64,000 nucleotides of DNA, taken from positions 155,696 through 219,695 of the forward strand of contig CBDCGI010000022.1 in assembly GCA_965216725.1 (NCBI GenBank), in the 5' to 3' direction. Under the pieces are notes generated by a model. The model searched no databases, was not told the origin of the DNA, and saw only the letters and a list, made by a program, of their open reading frames with translations. The stretch comes from JACZUI01 sp965216725 (GTDB lineage: Bacteria; Actinomycetota; Acidimicrobiia; Spongiisociales; ZC4RG35). A program made the position numbers and the translations under genes. Of the stretch, positions 16,559-23,459 are shown one piece after another. Numbering within the stretch: position 1 is the stretch's first letter; the number at the start of each line of letters is the position of its first letter.

Positions 16559-17893
16559 CTATCCAGTGTCGGCTCCGTTCTCCTTCAGGACCCAGATGCC
16601 TTCGCTGAGACCGCTCAAATACACGAATCCCCTCGGATCGACCAGGACGTCTTGGGAGCAGACGTCGCGCACTCCGCTATGGACCACATCGAAGATCCGC
16701 ATGTAGGGGCGGGGATCTACGACTTTGGCCGGTGTTGGCGGAAGAAACGAGGCCACCTCGGCTGGCGCGGCAGGATCGGAGACGTCGAACACCCGGAGTC
16801 CAGCGTTCATATAGGCGTTGTAGACCTTATCGCTGATTTGCATCGTTCCTTGATGGTTTTCGTGCAGGTTGTGCGGTCCGAATCGCTCCCCCTTCTGGTA
16901 GTAGGTCTCATATGGCTCATCGGCAGAGGGCTCAGGAACGGGAAGTGTCGAGATCTCACTCGGATTCGTTTCGTCCGAGATGTCCCAGAGGCGGATGTTT
17001 TTCGGTCCCTCGAGACCGAAATTCGCCATCGGCTCCTCACTGACGACGAGGATGTCTCTCCCCGGAAGGCGGACGCAAGAGTGGGTCTGGCCGTCGGTCA
17101 GCTCTGGGAACGTGCGCACATGACTCACTAGTTCCGGACTCTCGGGCTCAGAGACGTCGACTATGGCGAACCCACCATCTGAATACGCCACATAGGCGCG
17201 GTCGCCATGGACGGATGGGAAGTGGACGCCGAACGTCTCGTCTCGCAGTGGGGGAGGGCCGTCCCCACGTTGCACGGGGTGCCAGAAGTCGGTGATCCTC
17301 CGAGGCGACTCCGGATCTGATACATCGAGGATCGTCATGACTCTTGTTCGGTCCAGCCGCCAGTGGTATTTGACACCCGGAGCGTCGATCATGTTCGACA
17401 GGTAGGCGTACTTGCCGCCGTTCCACCAGCTGCGGTGAACGCCGTAACCTCGTGGGTTCGTCCCCTCCCAATATGAGAGCTCTTTCGGCTGGGTGGGATC
17501 GGAGACATCAAAGAAGCGCACTCCTTTCCAGGCCTGGGATCCGTCAATTCCTGGTTTGAAGAATGCCGGTTCACAGGACGCCATGAGAATGCTGTCGGCA
17601 ACCTGAATCTTGATATGCCAGGTGTGTTCGTTGGGGGTCGGGATGAATGCAGCCACTGCCGGATCTCGAGGCGACGAAACGTCCAAGACGCTGATACCCC
17701 CGGACCACGGATGCCCTACGTACAGGTAGTGATGATTACCGACGGTCTGAAACTGAAGTTGCTGGCCGTCGAGCCTGCCATCGACGTCGCTGTGCCCGAT
17801 GATGTCGACGTTGGTGGCTATCGGATCTTTGACCGGCTCGGCCGCAACGGTGCGCAAGGAGCGTTTCCACTCAGGTTCAACTGAGGACATCAT
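16559..17893 (-). CDS. LVIVD-repeat beta-propeller protein (paralogue 1)
   Basis: The 444-aa protein has at least six LVIVD repeats: SVLDVSSPRDPAVA, RFFDVSDPTQPKEL, TILDVSDPESPRRI, AIVDVSEPESPELV, RLWDISDETNPSEI and RVFDVSDPAAPAEV. It predicts a soluble beta-propeller without a clear signal peptide. It is the first gene after the binding-protein gene (155-bp gap with a stem-loop) and lies 45 bases upstream of the molybdenum hydroxylase. Like its paralogue, it contains FGPHNLHENHQG. Its role is unknown; pairing with the hydroxylase suggests a substrate-specific enzyme or scaffold. Confidence 0.85.
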   Translation of the reverse strand: MMSSVEPEWKRSLRTVAAEPVKDPIATNVDIIGHSDVDGRLDGQQLQFQTVGNHHYLYVGHPWSGGISVLDVSSPRDPAVAAFIPTPNEHTWHIKIQVADSILMASCEPAFFKPGIDGSQAWKGVRFFDVSDPTQPKELSYWEGTNPRGYGVHRSWWNGGKYAYLSNMIDAPGVKYHWRLDRTRVMTILDVSDPESPRRITDFWHPVQRGDGPPPLRDETFGVHFPSVHGDRAYVAYSDGGFAIVDVSEPESPELVSHVRTFPELTDGQTHSCVRLPGRDILVVSEEPMANFGLEGPKNIRLWDISDETNPSEISTLPVPEPSADEPYETYYQKGERFGPHNLHENHQGTMQISDKVYNAYMNAGLRVFDVSDPAAPAEVASFLPPTPAKVVDPRPYMRIFDVVHSGVRDVCSQDVLVDPRGFVYLSGLSEGIWVLKENGADTG

Positions 17894-18002
17894 TTCCTTT
17901 CTATGGCCGCGCGAATCCGTCCGAATGAACGCGACTCGCGAGTCGAGACCAGTTCAGGTGACCTAAGACGCCGGCAAGGATGGGGCTGGTCGGAAGCCAC
18001 AC

Positions 18003-18027
18003 CCCCAAGGAGGGCTTTTCCTTGGGG
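18003..18027 (-). terminator. Stem-loop after the binding-protein gene
   Basis: A perfect 9-bp stem (CCCCAAGGA at 18003-18011, TCCTTGGGG at 18019-18027) with a 7-nt loop begins about 22 bases past the binding-protein stop. No U-tract follows on the minus strand. It probably attenuates readthrough or stabilises the upstream mRNA end, a common arrangement after abundant binding proteins. Confidence 0.5.
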
Positions 18028-18048
18028 ATGCGACTTCATGTCTTCAAG

Positions 18049-19808
18049 TCAGCAAGCTTCGATGTACTCGACGAAGCTGAACTCGGCACTCATGTTGGCC
18101 CCTGGGTAGCTGTACCCGCATACGACGTCAGAGTCGACGACCGTTTCCGAGAAGGTCCGCAGCAATGGGATATGTGGTGCCTCCTCGAAAATGACGTCAC
18201 CGAAATCACGCCAGAGGACTGATTGTGCGGCCGGGTCGAGTTCCCGAAGCACTGCCTCGTACATGGTGTCCCAATCCACCATGCAAACGGCTCGTTGTGA
18301 GTCCTGATTGCAATAGCCGGCTGGTTCGAATCCCGTTACGTTCTCCGACGCCGTGTCGTCGAACTCGACCATTCTGTCGAATTCCCGTGCCTCACGAGAG
18401 GCTGAGAATTGCCCGCCGTCCATTGACACCAGGTCCACTTCGAAGCCGGCATCTTGCAGCATCACGGCCACGGCCTCGCTGAGGTCGTCCTTTGCGAACA
18501 CCTCGATGCTCACCGGCTCGCCAATTGCGTCCAAGATCGCTCGGGCCCCATCAGGGTCATACCCGATGTGCTCGTCGTAGCTCTCTTCCCACTCTGGGTT
18601 CCATGAGTCGGTCTGCTCTGGGAGCCAGTACCACATGAAGGCCGTCTCAGCTTCGCCTCCGAAGAAGGCGTCATTGAGAGCCTGCCGATCGATTGCTTTG
18701 TTGGCTGCAAGCCTGATGTCCTTGTTACACCACGGGCTGTCCGGGTAGAGACGGTCCCCGCTGGTGAAGACATCGGCTGAGGCCGCACCGGGCTCGGGCG
18801 GCTCGAGGTAGTAGCAACCTTCAAGCGCCAGGCCGTAGCGTCGGCCCGGGAGTGCAGACTTGATGACCTGCATGCCCTGGCTTTCTGCCTCGTCTCCCAG
18901 CTCCTGGGGTAATGACGTCATGTGGACCTCACCCGCCAAGAGAGCGGAAAGACGAGTCGCATCCTCGAGAATGTACCGGTACTCGATCTCGTCAAAGCTT
19001 CCGTTTTGGCGCCAGTGGTCGTAGGAGACCTTCTCAAACACCACGTTCTGGCCGGGCGTTCGCTCTACGAACTGATAAGGGCCGGTGCCGGCAAGAGGTG
19101 CCTCGTCCAAGCCCGGTGAAGCGGGCGATCCGCCACCTCGCGACTCCCAGTCTGCCTGGCTCTTGATCACTGCGCCTGCCGCGCCATAACTGATGCCCTC
19201 GAAGAATGCGAAGGACAGATCCTCGGAGACATGGAAGATGACCGTGTAGTCGTCAACTTTCTCGAATTCGTCGACGGCGTTGCGAACCGCCTCTGCCACG
19301 CCTGACACGGCACCGGGTGGGTCGATCAGGTCGGTGAGGGAGAAGATCACATCGTCAGCAGTCATCTCTCCGAACCCGTTGTGGAATTGGACACCTTGCC
19401 TGAGGTTGAACGTGAGCTCGTCGCCGGCGTCGTTCAGTTCCCAACTCTCGGCCAGCATCGGGATCCACTGTGCTGTGAGTGGGTCGACGCCGACCAGGTT
19501 CTCGTACATCGGCTTCAGCTGGTATTCATCGTTGGGCTGGATATCCCTATTCGGGTTATTCGATTCACCTTGTTCCGGTGGGGGAACGGCAAAGACCAAC
19601 CGTGACGCTTCTGCACCGTCGCCATCGCCATCACCATCTCCGTCGTCAGGAGCCTCGGTGGTGGGGAGCCTCCGGGAGTGGTACCACCCCCATCAGCAGT
19701 TGTGGTGGTGTCGTCGCCATCGTCGCTGGTGCAGGCCGCGGCGACCATCGCCAGACAGACCAATAGCGCGAACCAGCTTCTCAACCTCCAAGGTTTGCCC
19801 GATCGCAA
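18049..19808 (-). CDS. Peptide-type ABC substrate-binding lipoprotein (SBP family 5), one-base frameshift
   Basis: An N-terminal segment in one frame gives a lipoprotein signal (RSWFALLVCLAMVAAACTSD, lipobox before Cys) and a Gly/Thr/Asp linker. The frame then shifts within a G-run at 19663-19666 (plus-strand numbering) into the 516-codon frame containing the SBP_bac_5 domain (YENLVGVDPLTAQWIPMLA, then FNLRQGVQFHNG). Adding one base restores a 586-aa protein with a continuous acidic linker. The start is TTG 19808, preceded by AGGAGG at six bases. It is the first gene of cluster 1 and delivers substrate to DppBCDF-like parts. The break is most likely a sequencing error. Confidence 0.85.
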
Positions 19809-19843
19809 GATGTACCTCCTCCTTGATCTACGCAAAATTATCA

Positions 19844-19851
19844 TTGATCAA
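19844..19851. promoter_or_regulatory. TTGATCAA palindrome in the SBP/SDR divergent region
   Basis: The palindrome lies about 40 bases upstream of the binding-protein start and about 60 upstream of the SDR start, in an AT-rich patch. It repeats the core of the palindrome at 6086-6097 next to the GntR gene, so it is a candidate site for the cluster 1 regulator, controlling both directions. Confidence 0.45.
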
Positions 19852-19907
19852 CTATCGTGGCAACCGAAACCGGCGGGTATCTGAGGAGCGCGAAAAAGCA
19901 TGCAATC

Positions 19908-20714
19908 ATGGGCGATCCATTGATGACGGCCAAGGGCGAGATACACAAGAGATTTGTCGGCCAGACGGTTCTGGTCACCGGTGCCGGAACCGGTTTCGGG
20001 AGTGCAATCGCCCGTCGCGCCGGCCTGGAAGGGGCGCGAGTCGGTGTCCACTACAACAGCTCGAAGGCCGGAGCTGAGGAGACGGCCGCACAGATTCGCT
20101 CTGCTGGTTCGGAAGCGGCGGTTTTCCAAGCCGACATCAGCTCCTGGGACGCAGTCAAGGCCATGGCACAGGCCGTGTTTGAGGAATTCGGTGGCCTCGA
20201 TGTCCTGGTCAACAACGTGGGAGACATAGCCACCGAGCAGATGTCTTGGCGTGATGTGACTCAGGAGCTCGTCGACCGAGTGATTGACGTCGACATCAAA
20301 GGGACTCTCTACATGATCCACGAGTTCGGTTCGAGAATGCTCGAACAGGAAGGCGGCGGCTCCATTATCAATATTGGGTCGACGGTTGTTGTCAGAGGCA
20401 GCCCCCGTGCCCCCCAGTATGCGGCGGGCAAATACGGCGTGCTCGCCCTCACCAAGTCGTATGCCAGAGCTTTGGCACCAAAGGTCCGCGTGAATGCGTT
20501 TGCGCCCGGGTTCATGGAGACGGAATCGACCCTGGCTCGGGAAGACTGGAAGGGTGGTCGCCGTGAGGCTCTCATTACCGCCACACCCGCGGGACGTATT
20601 CCGCCACCTGAAGATCTGGCGGGGGCAGCGCTGTTCCTAGCTACGGATGATGCCGAGCACATGGTGGGCACCTTTTCGGTTGCCGACGGCGGCTACAGCA
20701 CAATCGGCGCCTGA
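19908..20714 (+). CDS. Short-chain dehydrogenase/reductase (SDR)
   Basis: The protein of about 268 aa has the Rossmann motif VLVTGAGTGFGSAIA (T-G-x-x-x-G-x-G), NNVG, the catalytic Ser in INIGSTVVV, the Y-A-A-G-K active site (YxxxK) and the C-terminal FLATDDAEHMVGT segment of classical FabG-like SDRs. ATG 19908 and ATG 19923 are both possible; GTG 19857 would add a non-conserved stretch. It is divergent from the binding-protein gene and shares the TTGATCAA region, so it may be a cluster 1 enzyme oxidising an alcohol intermediate. Cofactor and substrate are not predictable. Confidence 0.88.
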   Translation: MGDPLMTAKGEIHKRFVGQTVLVTGAGTGFGSAIARRAGLEGARVGVHYNSSKAGAEETAAQIRSAGSEAAVFQADISSWDAVKAMAQAVFEEFGGLDVLVNNVGDIATEQMSWRDVTQELVDRVIDVDIKGTLYMIHEFGSRMLEQEGGGSIINIGSTVVVRGSPRAPQYAAGKYGVLALTKSYARALAPKVRVNAFAPGFMETESTLAREDWKGGRREALITATPAGRIPPPEDLAGAALFLATDDAEHMVGTFSVADGGYSTIGA

Positions 20715-20771
20715 GCATCACGGCCTAAGCATCGATCGGCACCGGGGGCGTGCGATCGTTAAGTTGCGCCC

Positions 20772-21721
20772 GTGGTCGCGAACTCGGCAACAAGATTCGC
20801 TACATCGAGCCGTCTGACACTGCTGGCTTTCGGTGGTGTGGTGGTCATCGCCGCCGCAAACCTCGTCGCAGTTCGCTTCACGACGAGTGAGATCCCGCCG
20901 TTCTTCGGTGCAGCGTTTCGCTTCGGTGTGGCCGGAGTGGTCCTGATCTGCGCGGGATTAGTGGCAAGGTTGCCGAATCCGACCCGACGAGAACTGATTG
21001 GGACTCTGCTGTACGGGCTGCTCGCGTTCGGCGGGGCTATGGCGCTCGGCTATTGGGCTCTTCAGGAACTCCCGGCCGCGATCGGCGGCACCATCATCGC
21101 CACCGTCCCGGTGATCACGATTCTTCTGGCTCGGGTGCAGGGCCTGGAGACATTCCAGTGGAGAGGGCTCGCCGGGGGCCTGCTCACGGTTGCCGGCATC
21201 TGGTTCTTGGTCTCCGATAGTGGCGCTGGGAATGTGCCCCTCGGCTCCGGTCTGGCCATGGTTGGAGGCGCCGTCTGCATGGCCGAAGCGGGGATCGTGG
21301 TCAAGAAGTTCCCTCCATGCCATCCGGTTGTCTTCAACGGCCTGGCCATGGGCGCGGGGGCGCTTGTTCTCCTCGGTGTTTCGCTGAGCGCGGGAGAGCA
21401 GTGGGCGATGCCCTCTAGCGGTGACATTTGGTTGGCGATGGCGTTCATGATCCTTGCCGGCTCCATTGCTCTTTTTGGGCTCTACCTGTTCGTCCTGAAG
21501 AGCTGGACCGCTTCAGCCGCCTCCTTCCAATTCGTGTTGATCCCGTTGGCGACGGCGCTGCTTGGGTTCTGGATCTTGGATGAGCCGGTAGGGGGCGCTT
21601 CTTCGTGGGCGCAGGAATCGTCCTGGCCGGCGTCTACATCGGTGCGTTGTCCGCCAACAGGCCACCAACAGCCACGACTGCCGAGCAGGAGGCGTTCGCC
21701 CAGCGGTGTTCGACAACTTGA
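20772..21721 (+). CDS. EamA/DMT-family transporter, one-base frameshift near the C-terminus
   Basis: Two EamA domains (ten TM) are visible, starting at GTG 20772: GVVVIAAANLVAVRF, then LGYWALQELPAAIGGTIIATVPV, and in the second half FQFVLIPLATALLGFWILDEPV. After this the frame reads into non-hydrophobic text and runs to 21848. A shift at the G5 run 21591-21595 instead gives FFVGAGIVLAGVYIGALSAN, the expected last helix, ending at TGA 21719-21721. With one added G the product is 316 aa, a normal family length. Family members export metabolites or amino acids. The lesion is probably a homopolymer error. Confidence 0.82.
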
Positions 21722-21785
21722 CCGGGGCGGTGGCCGGGACGGAACGGCGTGTCGATCTCGGCATGTCCTGTGGTGGCGAATGGCC

Positions 21786-22598
21786 TCAGGCGGACTCGAG
21801 ATCTGGCAGTCGCGAGGGTCCAAGCAGCTCGTAGACCGTCTCCGGTGAAGGGAAGCCTTTGAGCTCAGCTTGACGTGGCTCACCGAATTCGAAGCCGGCG
21901 TCAGCACCCAGGTCATGGACGACACTGGAGACGAAGACTTCGCCGACACCTGCATGGCTGCATATGCGATTCGCCAGATTCACCGCGGGTCCGTACAGGT
22001 CGTCATGGCGGTCGACAGGCTCACCTGCCGCAAGTCCAACCCTGATGTCCATGTCCGTTCTCCGATTGAAGGCGTCCCGGACGTCCAAAGACCAGCGAAG
22101 AGCAACTGCTACGTCGGCGAACGCAGCCATGATCCCGTCTCCGGTGTGCTTCACCTCGCGGCCGGAGGTCTTGGCCAGGGCTTTCCGCAGAATCAGGTCG
22201 TGCTCACTGAGAAGGACCATGAAATCTGACTGGCCCATTTTGTTGAGCAAAGCGGTGGAGTCGACGAGGTCGGTGAAGACGATGGTTCGGAACGGGCTGG
22301 TCAACTCGCTCGCGTCTTTCGGGTCATGGACCTTGCCCAGGAAACTGACGACCTCTTTCTCAGAGACCTCGATGATCTCGGCCGGTAGGAGACCGTGAGA
22401 TTGCTCGTGGACGGCGTTCATAGTGTCCTTGTCGGGGGCGTTGGCGAAGCAGAAGACCGAAGCGTCGTCCTGGTCGAACCAGTATGAGAAGAAGCTGACC
22501 CCGTACTTCGGACCAACGCTCAGATCGCTGAGATGTGCCTGGGCAACGTCCTCGGCACTGGCTTCGGGCACGTCATGTCGGTCCATGTAGAGCGGGAT
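21786..22598 (-). CDS. DUF4242-class III nucleotidyl cyclase fusion protein
   Basis: Residues 1 to about 85 match the DUF4242 (nickel-binding-like) domain: MDRHDVPEASAEDVAQAHL. A class III cyclase catalytic domain follows, with metal Asp in IVFTDLVDST (D106) and EVKHTGDGIMAAF (K146 substrate Lys, D150) and the transition-state pair in AVNLANRI (N203, R207), so it looks catalytically complete. Counting is from ATG 22586. However, AAGGAGG sits five bases before an in-frame ATC at 22598 that would supply IPLY, the usual start of this family. Coordinates include that extension. Partners and nucleotide (cAMP or cGMP) are unknown. Confidence 0.85.
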   Translation of the reverse strand: MPLYMDRHDVPEASAEDVAQAHLSDLSVGPKYGVSFFSYWFDQDDASVFCFANAPDKDTMNAVHEQSHGLLPAEIIEVSEKEVVSFLGKVHDPKDASELTSPFRTIVFTDLVDSTALLNKMGQSDFMVLLSEHDLILRKALAKTSGREVKHTGDGIMAAFADVAVALRWSLDVRDAFNRRTDMDIRVGLAAGEPVDRHDDLYGPAVNLANRICSHAGVGEVFVSSVVHDLGADAGFEFGEPRQAELKGFPSPETVYELLGPSRLPDLESA

Positions 22599-22625
22599 GA
22601 GAGCCTCCTTTGCCTGGTTCGGATC

Positions 22626-23354
22626 CTATCCCGGCCGATCTCTCACATAGCGCAGGAACAACGACCTGTCTCCCGTAGCTACTCGGTCTAGCCGGAGGTC
22701 GAGAGGTGGATTCAGGGGAGATCCCATCGCCACTCTTTTCGATTCGCCGAGGGCAAAAACGGGTGAGACGGTCAAGTTGATCTCGTCGACCAGGTCTGCG
22801 GCGATGAGTTGGCTGTTCACCGTTGGCCCTCCCTCGCAGAGGACCACGTCGACATCACCTAACGCTTCGATGATGCCACCACCATCGAGGCGCCCCGCCG
22901 TTTGCATGTCGGCCACACGGCCGAGGCTGTTCATGCTTTCCGGGTCGGCGCCATGTTCGGTGATGATGATCGGACGTCTCGCCGGGTCGGAGAAGACACG
23001 CGCCTCGGGGTCGATTCTGAGACTCCTGCTCAAGATGGCGAGTCGCGGCTCTCTATGAAGGCCAGCCCTCTGTCTGAAGGCGGTCATGTCGCCTGTCATG
23101 GTCACAGGTCCCAGATTCTCGGAGCGAAGGGTGGAGGCGCCAACCAGCACCACGTCTGCCACGGCACGCAACGCCAGGAACAGGGCCTTGTCGTCCTCGT
23201 CGTTGAGACCGCTGGCTCCGCCACCGACTGCGGTGGCGCCGTCGACCGAGGCGACCATGTTCAGCAGGACCCAAGGCGTCGAGGCGTCTCGGCTCTCTGA
23301 GAACAGCATCTTCAAGATGTCGAGTGTGTCGCCGATCTCCAGCCTGCGGAGCAT
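22626..23354 (-). CDS. RibD C-terminal-domain reductase
   Basis: The protein of about 242 aa has the RibD_C/dihydrofolate-reductase-like fold: STPWVLLNMVASVDGATAV, then VADVVLVGASTLRSENLGPV, and VVLCEGGPTVNSQLIAADLVDE, matching the E-G-G-x-x-x-N substrate-binding loop. This domain reduces the ribosyl side chain of aminouracil phosphates in riboflavin synthesis, but free-standing actinobacterial copies often act on other pteridine- or flavin-like substrates. ATG 23354 follows immediately after the palindromic repeat block at 23357-23430; the open frame continues upstream through the repeat but is not conserved text. Confidence 0.8.
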   Translation of the reverse strand: MLRRLEIGDTLDILKMLFSESRDASTPWVLLNMVASVDGATAVGGGASGLNDEDDKALFLALRAVADVVLVGASTLRSENLGPVTMTGDMTAFRQRAGLHREPRLAILSRSLRIDPEARVFSDPARRPIIITEHGADPESMNSLGRVADMQTAGRLDGGGIIEALGDVDVVLCEGGPTVNSQLIAADLVDEINLTVSPVFALGESKRVAMGSPLNPPLDLRLDRVATGDRSLFLRYVRDRPG

Positions 23355-23356
23355 GG

Positions 23357-23430
23357 GTCCGGAACCTACTCCTACCTGTCGAGTGTGCTTGTCCTCTCGT
23401 TTTTTGGGTAGGACAAGCACACTCGACGGG
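23357..23430. repeat. Palindromic repeat block, copy 1
   Basis: A block of about 74 bases nearly identical to 26432-26510. It contains an 18-bp perfect inverted repeat: GTCGAGTGTGCTTGTCCT at 23378-23395 and its complement at 23410-23427. The 14-nt loop CTCGTTTTTTGGGT is identical in both copies. A conserved flank, GAACCTACTCCTACCT, precedes the left arm. It lies between the stop of the cyclase-ATPase gene (23460) and the RibD-like start (23354), both on the minus strand. No U-tract follows the stem on either strand. Confidence 0.85.
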
Positions 23431-23459
23431 ATTCTGGGCGCGAGGCTGGGGGCCGAGAG

